From UBA5359 sp028699365 [NCBI: bacterium] (GTDB taxonomy: Bacteria; UBP13; UBA5359), in contig JAQVUQ010000192.1 in the NCBI GenBank assembly GCA_028699365.1, positions 1-5,753 on the forward strand: 5,753 nt of DNA. Direction: 5' to 3'. Numbering within the stretch: position 1 is the stretch's first letter; each line of letters opens with the position of its first letter. The notes beneath the pieces are model-generated. The model was not told the origin of the DNA. It did not search any database and saw nothing but the letters and a program-made list of their open reading frames with translations. A program made the translations under genes and the position numbers. Shown one piece after another: positions 1 through 5,753 of the stretch.

Positions 1-645
1 TAGCATATTGTCCACATGCTTCATCAGGGCTTCCGCTCCCTCTGTGCGGAAGAGAGGCCATTGATCCCTGTCTCTGCCGTACTGATCTGTGCTCTCCATG
101 GTCATATTCGCAAAGTTGGGTATCTCCAGGATCTTCATATCCCCTTCCTTTGTCCAGTCCTCACGGCTGGGGTGGTAGGGGATCAGTCTATCCCGGTAAT
201 AATACATGGGGTAGGAGGCATCGGCTATATAGCCCAGATCCTCCAGGGCGTTGACCATGGCGGTGCTGCCCCACAGTCTTGGAGCGCGGAAGGAGACGGT
301 CTTCTTGCCCAGAACCTGCTGCACTACGTCTGTAGCCACCTCTATGCGGTGGTAGCACTCCTCCGGCAGCACCGGCCTGACTCCGGGAATAGAGAAGAGT
401 TCATCTCCTATGGTCTCATGATAGAGGGTGTGGCAGCCTGTTTCATGACCGGCATCATCCACCATATGCACTATCTCCGGGTGAAGCTGCGCCGCCTCTC
501 CGGTAAAGAAGAAGGTGGCCCCGGCGCCGTGGCGTGCCAGCACTTCCAGTATCCTGGGTGTGCCATGCACCAGCCCCTCGTAGTAGGGCGTCCAGCTCCC
601 TATATCCGTTTCCATGTCAAAACCGAGCATTACTCTGATGTTCAT
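1..645 (-). CDS. Polysaccharide deacetylase family protein (NodB/CE4-like fold), 3' end missing
   Basis: The first 215 codons are present and the gene runs off the left edge. Start ATG at 645-643 is preceded by a strong Shine-Dalgarno AGGGAGG (661-655). Motifs of the NodB-homology fold appear in order. Motif 1 is the variant GFDMETD (residues 8-14; D10 matches the catalytic Asp, E12 or D14 could replace the second Asp of the classical TFDDG). ATFFFTG is at 43-49. The metal-binding motif H72-T-L-Y-H76 follows GHETGC. The RAP of motif 3 is at 120-122. GYIADAS with Y139 and D142 lies near 138-144. CE4-type enzymes remove N- or O-acetyl groups from amino-sugar polymers using a divalent metal. No signal peptide is visible, so a cytoplasmic enzyme acting on imported oligosaccharides or a small amide is more likely than a cell-wall enzyme. 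It follows the 757-residue hydrolase gene by 82 bp on the same strand with no terminator seen between, so co-transcription is likely. Family is confident; substrate is unknown. Confidence 0.87.
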   Translation of the reverse strand, partial: MNIRVMLGFDMETDIGSWTPYYEGLVHGTPRILEVLARHGAGATFFFTGEAAQLHPEIVHMVDDAGHETGCHTLYHETIGDELFSIPGVRPVLPEECYHRIEVATDVVQQVLGKKTVSFRAPRLWGSTAMVNALEDLGYIADASYPMYYYRDRLIPYHPSREDWTKEGDMKILEIPNFANMTMESTDQYGRDRDQWPLFRTEGAEALMKHVDNML

Positions 646-727
646 AAAGCGTTTCCTCCCTGATAAATGCGGAACTCGTGATACAAATGTTCAAGCCCCT
701 ATTCCGGCACTTGGCCCGCCTATATTA

Positions 728-3001
728 CTATTTTATAAACGGCCGTGCAAATGCATGGGTTATCAGTATTTCGTAATAAAAATCTATCGCAGGCAACAGT
801 ACTTCCTGCGTAAATTTTAACTTCTCTTCTATCATGTCCACATCAAAAGACCGGCCGTAAACAAAGCCGTAGCCGTAACGAAAATACTTCGCGGCCAGAT
901 CAAGCCCCAGACGGCTGTTGGCCAGATCATCTTCCACCACTTGCAGCATTCGACGATAGCTCTCATCAGCGTCCTCACTCTTCAGAGGGCCGAAAGTCCT
1001 GTCGCGCTCCATCTGGAAGCGAGCCAGATACAAGGCGCTCTTCAGAGTCACGCCTGCCATCAGGGCAACATCCATCTCCCTCTGCAAATCTGGTTTCAAA
1101 AGATCCGGCGCCTGTTCCAGAGCCCTTTGATAGTGCTCCATGCCTTCAGTCCAGATGGCGCATACCTCCTCAAGATCGGACAGAACCCTCTTCATGCCGA
1201 AGGGAGAGGCCCAGCGCTGGTCGTCAAAGTAGAGGGGGCTTCTCTTCAGGGCAGCCTTGTCTTCATCGTCCTGGGCCCACGGATCCTCAGCGGTAGCCCA
1301 AGCATCATCGCTGTAGAATTTTGCAGACAAATGCCGGGCCTGATCTCCCGACAGCAGCAGAGGATGTGCCGGGCCAAGGTACATCGGTCCACGAAAATAA
1401 GGGAAGCCGCTCAGACCGAAAGAGAAGGATAACCGGCTGAAGCTTTGGCTCAGCAGACCCCAGGCCTCAAGGCAATCCGCGGCGCCCTCTCGGCCCGCCA
1501 GTCTTTCAGCCATGGTCTTCAGGCTGTAGCCGTCGGTCGCACATCTCCATGTTTCCCGGTAGGAGATTTCCTCGGACAGCGTGCCGGTCAGACCGGTAAA
1601 GCGCCAGTTGGACAGAAAGCCTTTGGGGCGATCGCCCATCATACCCTGCCAGCGCTTCCGCCAGTTATCCATGACCGGCACATAAGGCAGATTGAGCATC
1701 TCGATGCCGATGGAACTCTCCGTCTTGATGTAGAAATCCCTTTTATCCCGGCTGCATATATCTCTCTGCAATTCGTATTTGGGCGAAGGCCCTATATAGC
1801 TGGCAGAGTAATCGAAAATAGTGCTTCTGACGCCATCCACTTCCAGCCAGGCATCCTTATCATAACAGGTCATCAGCCCGATGCGCTTGTCCATCAGAGG
1901 GATGAACTCCTTCTGCTCCCGGCTCCCGGACCAGAGGTGCGCGCTGTAGGGCCAGACTATGAACTCGCTGCCGGGATGTATATCCAGAATACGACCGGCA
2001 ATGCCGTTGACGAAATCCGCTACCGCTTCGTCGGCAGACTTGGCGGCGCAGACCGGACAGTTGGTGCCCTCCTCCGGCCGCGGATACGGTCTGGTATAGC
2101 AGTGCCAGAGGCATTCTCCGCCGATAATGGCGATAACGCCCTTGACCGTCGGCACCTTGTCCATAATATTATTGACGACGCCGGCATAGATTTCCCGTGT
2201 CAGCGTCGAGCTGCTGCAGAGGATGCTGAAGCCTTCTTCCCAGGATTGCGCTCCTTTGAGTTGCGGGTAGCGCAGAAAGATTTGATCATCGCTGCGAAGC
2301 CTGTTGGCATTGATATGCAGATAGATGCCGACATTATGCCGGGCTGCTCTCTCCGCCAGAAGACGTAGTCTATTTATGCGTCCTGTCGCCTCCCGGTTCT
2401 CCAGTTCAGGGACAGACGGTGACTGCTCAACGTAATCAAAAAGATTCATGTAAATGTGCAAGCCGTTGAAACCGTAATGGGCCATAAGATCCAGATAGCC
2501 GTCTCCATAAGTCAGAGGATCGCCGCCATCGTCAAAACCCTGATGAAACGGAGTGGCGCTGATGCGCGTGGCCGCCCCCGGCTGCACCCTGTATTCACCG
2601 GGTGCCAGATAAGCCCCCCCGCTCTCACCCATCATCCATTGCAGACGATGAGCCCCGTAGAGCGCTCCGGCGGGTGAATCACCTGTAACCTGCACTCCGT
2701 CAGGCTTTACCGTTATATTGAAACCTTCGCCGGTTTCCCCCTGCCAGGTAAGATATATGGCTCTCTTTCCGGCCGGAACCCGGCCTGTTATAAGCGGTAA
2801 GCGCAGATTGCAATACTTGCTTAAGAAAGTACATAAAGATTCGGCACCGCAGTGCGCGTGAGCATCCTCACCCTCTACAACTATGCACCATTCCCCATCA
2901 AGAACGGTTTTCCCCTCCGGATGCGGCAGCACGCTGAAGTGCCGGGGCATATCCTCCAGTTCGGCAAAGAATCTTTTATCCTGCTCAGTTATACTTATCA
3001 T
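728..3001 (-). CDS. Putative GH20/GH67-like glycoside hydrolase related to DUF4838 proteins
   Basis: 757 residues, ATG at 3001-2999 with the purine-rich ribosome site GGAGAGGGAG just upstream; stop TAG at 730-728. Residues ~30-140 resemble the alpha/beta domain found before the barrel in GH20, GH67 and GH84 enzymes: an Ile-Thr-Val strand, a Gly-Asp-Ser turn, then AGALYGAHRLQ (111-121). Residues ~150-450 look like a TIM barrel: LMAHYGFNGLHIYMN (172-186), NVGIYLHIN (223-231), then VIAIIGGEC (289-297). A Cys/His cluster follows: C297, H300, C301, C315-P-V-C318. Next come a Ser-Ala-Asp segment, FVNGIA (330-335) and FIVWPYSAHLW, a pattern like DUF4838 proteins. The rest (~480-757) looks mainly helical, with many Trp and acidic residues. 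No signal peptide, so probably cytoplasmic. The start overlaps the end of the regulator gene by 17 bp, implying co-transcription and perhaps coupled translation. A sugar hydrolase is likely from fold and context. E296 is the obvious candidate acid, but the GH20 Asp-Glu pair is not intact, so activity and substrate are uncertain. Confidence 0.72.
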   Translation of the reverse strand: MISITEQDKRFFAELEDMPRHFSVLPHPEGKTVLDGEWCIVVEGEDAHAHCGAESLCTFLSKYCNLRLPLITGRVPAGKRAIYLTWQGETGEGFNITVKPDGVQVTGDSPAGALYGAHRLQWMMGESGGAYLAPGEYRVQPGAATRISATPFHQGFDDGGDPLTYGDGYLDLMAHYGFNGLHIYMNLFDYVEQSPSVPELENREATGRINRLRLLAERAARHNVGIYLHINANRLRSDDQIFLRYPQLKGAQSWEEGFSILCSSSTLTREIYAGVVNNIMDKVPTVKGVIAIIGGECLWHCYTRPYPRPEEGTNCPVCAAKSADEAVADFVNGIAGRILDIHPGSEFIVWPYSAHLWSGSREQKEFIPLMDKRIGLMTCYDKDAWLEVDGVRSTIFDYSASYIGPSPKYELQRDICSRDKRDFYIKTESSIGIEMLNLPYVPVMDNWRKRWQGMMGDRPKGFLSNWRFTGLTGTLSEEISYRETWRCATDGYSLKTMAERLAGREGAADCLEAWGLLSQSFSRLSFSFGLSGFPYFRGPMYLGPAHPLLLSGDQARHLSAKFYSDDAWATAEDPWAQDDEDKAALKRSPLYFDDQRWASPFGMKRVLSDLEEVCAIWTEGMEHYQRALEQAPDLLKPDLQREMDVALMAGVTLKSALYLARFQMERDRTFGPLKSEDADESYRRMLQVVEDDLANSRLGLDLAAKYFRYGYGFVYGRSFDVDMIEEKLKFTQEVLLPAIDFYYEILITHAFARPFIK

Positions 3002-4052
3002 TGCTCCCTCTCCTGTCTGCGCCTCTGGTGGTATCCCTGATGACCAGACGCGGTGTAATCCGGCAATTATCCATTATTTTCTTGCCCAGCAGCATATCCA
3101 TACCTATCTCTGCCACGGCTGTATAGTCGATATCTATAGCGGTAGGCCACACCGGATACATCTGCGGTGCCAGACGATCCGAGCCTGCTATAAGAGAGAG
3201 GTCACCGGGGATATCTATCCCCTCTTCCGCAGCCTGGTGCATGATTCCCAGCGCCAGTTGCTCGTCGGCGGCGATGACGGCGGTAGGCTTGACGCCGGCC
3301 CCAAGAATATCTTTGAGACCGGCTCTGCCGCCGGCTTCACTCCATGGCTGCGTGCTGCAGAGTTCAGGCAGATAATCCAACCGTCTATCGGCCAGGCACC
3401 CGGCAAAGGCTCCCTGCAATTCTTCTCCTCCGATGCCGTTCACCAGCGCGATGCGATTGTGCCCCAGAGCACGGAGATGATCGATCATCATAGACGCAGC
3501 AGCATCGCCATTGGAAACTACACTCCCGATACCCTTTACGGGGCTTTCGTTAAAGAGGAGTACAGTCGGAAGCCGGCTGTCATGCAGGTATGAAAGCTCC
3601 TTCACATTCAATCGACTCAGAGGCAATAGACCGGAAAGCCTGTTTCCTGCTATAGCTTCATTCAGGGTATTTCCATCCAGGTGAAGGGCTCCTTTACGAT
3701 AGGTAAATATCTTTACCTCCCGACGCCTGCTGTTGGCCGCCTTTATGATCAAAGTAATCGTCTGAATAAGAAGAGGATTGCCGCTGAAGTCGTCGATGTA
3801 GATAACCCCGATATCCTTCTTCCGGCTGCGGTCAGGATCGCATACGTAAGTGCCGCTACCCTGCCGTCTCTCCAGCCATCCTTCCTCTACCAGAGCCGCC
3901 AGGGCCTGCCTGACGGTTACCGGGCTAACACCATAGTGTGCAGCCAGAGCACGCTCGGTATGGAAGCGGTCTCCCTGCCGGTGCCGGCCGCTGCACAGCT
4001 CAGCCTTGAGTTTATTCTCTATCGTCTTATACTTGAAGTTATCCATGACCAT
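2985..4052 (-). CDS. GntR-family transcriptional regulator with LacI-type sugar-binding domain
   Basis: 355 residues. Residues ~7-72 form a GntR winged helix: an amphipathic first helix (YKTIENKLKAEL), T32-E33-R34-ALAAHYGVSPVTVRQAL as the helix-turn-helix, and the wing ERRQGSGTYV (61-70). Residues ~79-343 resemble the LacI/periplasmic-binding-protein effector domain: IGVIYIDDF (81-89), a domain with ALGHNRIALVNG (195-206), AADEQLALGIM (261-271), GIDIPGDLSLIAGSD (278-292) and the terminal RLVIRDTTRG (335-344). This is the layout of AraR-type regulators, which sense a sugar and release DNA. Two start codons are possible, ATG 4052-4050 and ATG 4046-4044; neither has a strong ribosome site, and the first is listed. 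The gene lies directly behind two palindromic sites (4057-4072, 4111-4126), which suggests autoregulation. Its stop codon overlaps the hydrolase gene by 17 bp, so it most likely controls that hydrolase and the deacetylase. The ligand is not predictable from sequence. Confidence 0.93.
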   Translation of the reverse strand: MVMDNFKYKTIENKLKAELCSGRHRQGDRFHTERALAAHYGVSPVTVRQALAALVEEGWLERRQGSGTYVCDPDRSRKKDIGVIYIDDFSGNPLLIQTITLIIKAANSRRREVKIFTYRKGALHLDGNTLNEAIAGNRLSGLLPLSRLNVKELSYLHDSRLPTVLLFNESPVKGIGSVVSNGDAAASMMIDHLRALGHNRIALVNGIGGEELQGAFAGCLADRRLDYLPELCSTQPWSEAGGRAGLKDILGAGVKPTAVIAADEQLALGIMHQAAEEGIDIPGDLSLIAGSDRLAPQMYPVWPTAIDIDYTAVAEIGMDMLLGKKIMDNCRITPRLVIRDTTRGADRRGSNDKYN

Positions 4053-4056
4053 CCCA

Positions 4057-4072
4057 ATTGCTCTATAGCATT
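4057..4072. promoter_or_regulatory. Candidate operator O1 for the GntR/LacI regulator
   Basis: ATTGCT-CTAT-AGCATT, a 16-bp palindrome with 6-bp arms and one mismatch in the right arm, starting 4 bp upstream of the regulator's first start codon. It matches the site at 4111-4126 in inverted orientation at 15 of 16 positions. Length and symmetry suit a dimeric GntR-family repressor, and AraR-type operators are also about 16 bp. On the minus strand it contains TGCTATAGA, which could also act as an extended -10; binding here would block transcription start or early elongation. No binding data; inferred from symmetry, duplication and position. Confidence 0.68.
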
Positions 4073-4078
4073 TATGGT

Positions 4079-4084
4079 ATTATT
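4079..4084 (-). promoter_or_regulatory. Possible -10 box for the regulator operon
   Basis: On the minus strand the bases AATAAT match the sigma-70 -10 consensus at five of six positions and sit between the two palindromes. Transcription would then start at about 4072, at the edge of O1, giving a leader of about 20 bases. No convincing -35 box lies 16-18 bp upstream, so the call is weak. The competing candidate is TGCTATAGA inside O1, which would give an almost leaderless transcript. Confidence 0.22.
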
Positions 4085-4110
4085 CGACGTCGTTGCGGAT
4101 ATTCCTGCCG

Positions 4111-4126
4111 ATTGCTATAGAGCAAT
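4111..4126. promoter_or_regulatory. Candidate operator O2 for the GntR/LacI regulator (perfect palindrome)
   Basis: ATTGCT-ATAG-AGCAAT: perfect 6-bp inverted arms around a 4-bp centre. It begins two bases after the stop codon of the phosphoesterase gene and is centred 54 bp from O1, close to five turns of DNA, so two bound dimers could face the same side and interact. In RNA from the phosphoesterase gene it could form a 6-bp hairpin with a four-base loop, but there is no U-tract, so it is not a good intrinsic terminator. I did not see this palindrome elsewhere in the window. Confidence 0.7.
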
Positions 4127-4128
4127 CC

Positions 4129-5082
4129 TCAGTCCACATCCACTACATGTTCAGTATAGGTCGGCCGGTTCGGGTCGTTATTGACGGATACCCAGCGCAC
4201 TGTGCAGCCTTTTTCCGATGATTCTGCCGAAATTTGCCTGTCCCAGGTTTCATCCGTCGTATATCCCATGTAGATAGCCGGGCTGAACCATGATGCGGTC
4301 TCGCCCACTGCTTGACTGAAGTTGCAGTGAATATGCCCGGAATAGTTACCGGCGATGTGATCCTTGTAACTTCTTGTAAACTTCCTGACTTTATCCATAT
4401 CGGCGGCTGTAATAAGATACCGGTCTGCTGCAGCAAAACCGGTGCGGTATATGGGGATATGCGTCATCATGATGATGTTCTCATACTTGGGTTTGGCGCA
4501 GTTGGTGATATCGTTGGTAAACCATGGCCACGAGCCGCCTGTAAAGTCATGCAACTCGGCATACTCTTTTCCCGCTGTCCGGGGATTGAAGTCAGGACAG
4601 ACAAAGTGCACCCCTTTGTAGTCAAAGGAGAAATTCTGCAGGTACTTCCCGTCTACCGGAATCGACGCCTTGCTCCAGTTGGTGACCCCGGAAAAATCCG
4701 AGATATAGGTGTACTGGGGAGAAAACGTGGTGTTGAATTCCGCATCAACATTACGCTCGTTATCGCCTATGAGAGGAACATAGGGAACACCGGCGGTGTT
4801 CAGTTGATCCAGTATACCTTTGGCCGTAGCCATGTTGGTGCCGCCCCAGGCGATATCTCCCAGGACGAAAACCAGCTCGATATGATCGGTGTTCTTGTTG
4901 GCGATAATCCAGTTGACCGCCGTTTGCAGTTTATCCTGATGCGACGCCGTACCGTCGATATGGGGATCGGTAATCACCGCAAAGCCGAATTGAGCGCTGT
5001 AACCGGGAGAAGCAAAGAGACATACCGCTAATGCCGTTGCAAAACAGAAATCTCTGATACTCGAAAGAATGGTCTTACTCAT
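4129..5082 (-). CDS. Secreted calcineurin-like metallophosphoesterase
   Basis: 317 residues; ATG 5082-5080 has a strong ribosome site (AGGAGGAG) about 5 bases upstream. Residues 1-30 form a signal peptide: positive start (K3, R10), hydrophobic core ATALAVCLFA, and a likely signal peptidase I cut after YSA (28-30). The metallophosphoesterase motifs follow in order: D39-P-H41, G75-D76, GDNE (106-109) in place of the usual GNHE/D, T207-H208, and G249-H250-I-H252. The two-metal site therefore looks essentially complete, with Asn where the catalytic His of GNH normally is. GDNE variants are known in some bacterial phosphoesterases. The enzyme would hydrolyse a phosphomono- or diester outside the cytoplasm; the substrate cannot be told. 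Family-sized, one domain, with no C-terminal anchor visible. It is separated from the regulator gene by the 76-bp palindrome-bearing region, so it is probably a separate unit, although no intrinsic terminator was found. It lies 88 bp downstream of the PIN gene. Confidence 0.9.
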   Translation of the reverse strand: MSKTILSSIRDFCFATALAVCLFASPGYSAQFGFAVITDPHIDGTASHQDKLQTAVNWIIANKNTDHIELVFVLGDIAWGGTNMATAKGILDQLNTAGVPYVPLIGDNERNVDAEFNTTFSPQYTYISDFSGVTNWSKASIPVDGKYLQNFSFDYKGVHFVCPDFNPRTAGKEYAELHDFTGGSWPWFTNDITNCAKPKYENIIMMTHIPIYRTGFAAADRYLITAADMDKVRKFTRSYKDHIAGNYSGHIHCNFSQAVGETASWFSPAIYMGYTTDETWDRQISAESSEKGCTVRWVSVNNDPNRPTYTEHVVDVD

Positions 5083-5170
5083 CTTTCTCCTCCTGCAGAT
5101 GTTTCAGCAGGCCCAGACGACAAAGAAGGTCTTCAGGCCGGCAACCATTTTGAAGTTGCGGTTGAACAGC

Positions 5171-5575
5171 TCAACTCCGACGCAGTATATCGGTAAGTTG
5201 GGCCGGCATAAGTATCGGCACGTTGCAGCATAATTCCGGCGGGAAATGCTTCATATTTCCTGTGATGATCGTACCCTGACCGAAAAAAGCAACCTCCAGA
5301 AATGGTATATCATCAGGGTCCGGCAACGAGGCGGATAGCAACCCGACGTTAATACGCTCACCCTGATGTGTGAAAATAGAAATTAGTTCTCCAATAATCT
5401 GTGATGAAAAGCCTAATTTAGGACGAGACAATACTTCTCTGTATTCCGTTAAAATGCGTTCGTCGATTAATACATGCAACAGTCCGTTGATAGTCAACCT
5501 GACTATTTCCGCGCAAGCACCGCCTGGAGTCAGCGCGGCGGAAACCAGGATATTGGTATCCAAGACAACCCTCAT
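5171..5575 (-). CDS. PIN-domain toxin, putative type II toxin-antitoxin system (COG1569-type)
   Basis: 134 residues, about the usual length for this family. PIN-domain features: MRVVLDTNILVSA with D6 and N8 at the start, E44 in the TEYREVL helix, the acidic DPDD at 86-89 followed by FLE (92-94), and TGNMKHFP (105-112), the TGN-x-K-x-FP ending typical of COG1569 members. These acidic residues bind Mg2+/Mn2+ in PIN ribonucleases, which as VapC-like toxins cut specific RNAs. The start ATG at 5575-5573 overlaps the stop codon of the upstream small gene (ATGA), and GAGAGGA at 5589-5583 is a plausible ribosome site. The overlap with an antitoxin-like gene and the intact catalytic acids support a functional toxin. 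The RNA target is unknown. The same frame stays open for 31 codons past the TGA stop, ending at the start of the phosphoesterase gene; this is probably chance. Confidence 0.9.
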   Translation of the reverse strand: MRVVLDTNILVSAALTPGGACAEIVRLTINGLLHVLIDERILTEYREVLSRPKLGFSSQIIGELISIFTHQGERINVGLLSASLPDPDDIPFLEVAFFGQGTIITGNMKHFPPELCCNVPILMPAQLTDILRRS

Positions 5576-5753
5576 GCATCGGTCCTCTCAGCACGTCTTC
5601 TCTGCCGGCGGGTGCTTGATATAAGCTCATCTATCTCTTCAGGCGTCATTCTGTCAAGCCCTCTTTCTCGGGCTGAAGCCTGCATAGCTTCCAGTGCGGA
5701 AAATGCCCTGGCCCGGCGATTATTCTGCAGTGCGCTCTCGAGATTGTCCTTGT
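5572..5753 (-). CDS. Antitoxin of the PIN toxin (C-terminal 59 residues; 5' end outside window)
   Basis: The minus-strand frame whose first whole codon is at 5751-5749 is open to the edge and stops at TGA 5574-5572, overlapping the PIN gene start by four bases (ATGA). The visible end is charged and helical: an ALQNNRRARAF segment, ALEAMQASARERGLDRM, then TPEEIDELI and a very basic tail (RRQRRRAER). The pattern GL-D-x-M-T-x-E-E-I-x-x-x-I is common at the C-termini of small antitoxins that wrap around PIN-type toxins. The DNA-binding N-terminal part, which would define the family (RHH, AbrB or Phd type), lies beyond the window. As in other type II pairs, the antitoxin would neutralise the toxin and repress its own promoter. 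The role is inferred from gene order, overlap and size. Confidence 0.72.
   Translation of the reverse strand, partial: KDNLESALQNNRRARAFSALEAMQASARERGLDRMTPEEIDELISSTRRQRRRAERTDA

Larger units (their letters stand above)
4057..4126. repeat. Inverted repeat formed by the two operator-like sites
   Basis: The 16-bp arms at 4057-4072 and 4111-4126 are inverted copies of each other (15 of 16 positions) separated by 38 bp, in addition to each arm being a palindrome itself. DNA carrying both could be bridged by a regulator tetramer. In a read-through transcript from the phosphoesterase gene the arms could pair as a long stem ending four bases before the regulator's first start codon, which could reduce its translation. 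The repeat is directly visible; both roles are inference. Confidence 0.8.

Noticed and set aside
646-727. Possible promoter or operator between the hydrolase and deacetylase genes
   Set aside because: No copy of the ATTGCT-N4-AGCAAT palindrome, no paired -35/-10 boxes and no terminator hairpin were found; only the ribosome site at 655-661 is clear.
1445-2368. 307-codon open frame on the plus strand
   Set aside because: It is antisense to the 757-residue hydrolase gene, has no ribosome site or recognisable domain, and its sequence is explained by the codon bias of the opposite strand. The plus-strand frames at 16-663, 941-1432, 2883-3593, 3681-4184 and 4312-5031 were rejected for the same reason.
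2805-2820. GATTGCAATAC sequence resembling half of the operator motif
   Set aside because: It lies within the hydrolase coding sequence, lacks the spaced arms of the operator (the halves abut as ATTGCAAT) and matches only partly.
5140-5160. Possible hairpin GCAAC-N9-GTTGC between the PIN and phosphoesterase genes
   Set aside because: The stem is only five base pairs with a nine-base loop and no T-run follows on either strand, so it does not qualify as a terminator.
5075-5170. In-frame 31-codon extension after the PIN stop codon, ending in a TAA that overlaps the phosphoesterase start
   Set aside because: The PIN protein already has its normal family length and ending. A stop-free run of this length is expected by chance in roughly a fifth to a quarter of cases, and the peptide has no recognised motif.

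Overview
All recognisable genes in this window lie on the minus strand, so the biological reading order runs from high to low coordinates. The base composition looks moderate, and most genes have clear GGAGG-type ribosome binding sites. The gene families are a GntR regulator with a LacI-type sensor, a GH20/GH67-like sugar hydrolase related to DUF4838 proteins, a NodB-fold deacetylase, and a secreted calcineurin-like phosphoesterase. This mix is common in carbohydrate-degrading bacteria of the Lentisphaerota/Planctomycetota/Verrucomicrobiota type. That assignment is a family-level impression; no ribosomal or other marker gene is present to confirm it.

From the right edge: (1) 5753-5171 holds a type II toxin-antitoxin pair, the C-terminal end of a small antitoxin (cut by the window edge) and a complete COG1569-type PIN-domain toxin, joined by an ATGA stop/start overlap. 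(2) 5082-4129 encodes a secreted metallophosphoesterase with a signal peptide and all main metal-binding motifs. (3) 4128-4053 is a compact regulatory intergenic region. It carries two copies of the palindrome ATTGCT-N4-AGCAAT (one perfect, one with a single mismatch) in inverted orientation, 54 bp centre to centre. (4) 4052-1 is a three-gene cluster: the GntR/LacI-type regulator, a 757-residue GH20/GH67-like putative glycosidase whose start codon lies inside the end of the regulator gene, and after 82 bp a polysaccharide-deacetylase-family gene that runs off the left edge.

The likely logic of region 4 is a self-regulated sugar-catabolic operon. The regulator would bind the palindromes in front of its own gene and release them when a sugar ligand occupies its C-terminal domain. 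That would induce a hydrolase and a deacetylase that both lack visible signal peptides and so probably act in the cytoplasm. An N-acetylated saccharide is the natural guess for the substrate, but this is inference. The best candidate for something undescribed is the 757-residue protein. Its GGEC motif stands where GH20 enzymes have the catalytic Asp-Glu pair, and a Cys/His cluster follows it. I saw no RNA genes, CRISPR arrays or insertion sequences, and no intergenic stretch exceeds 90 bases.
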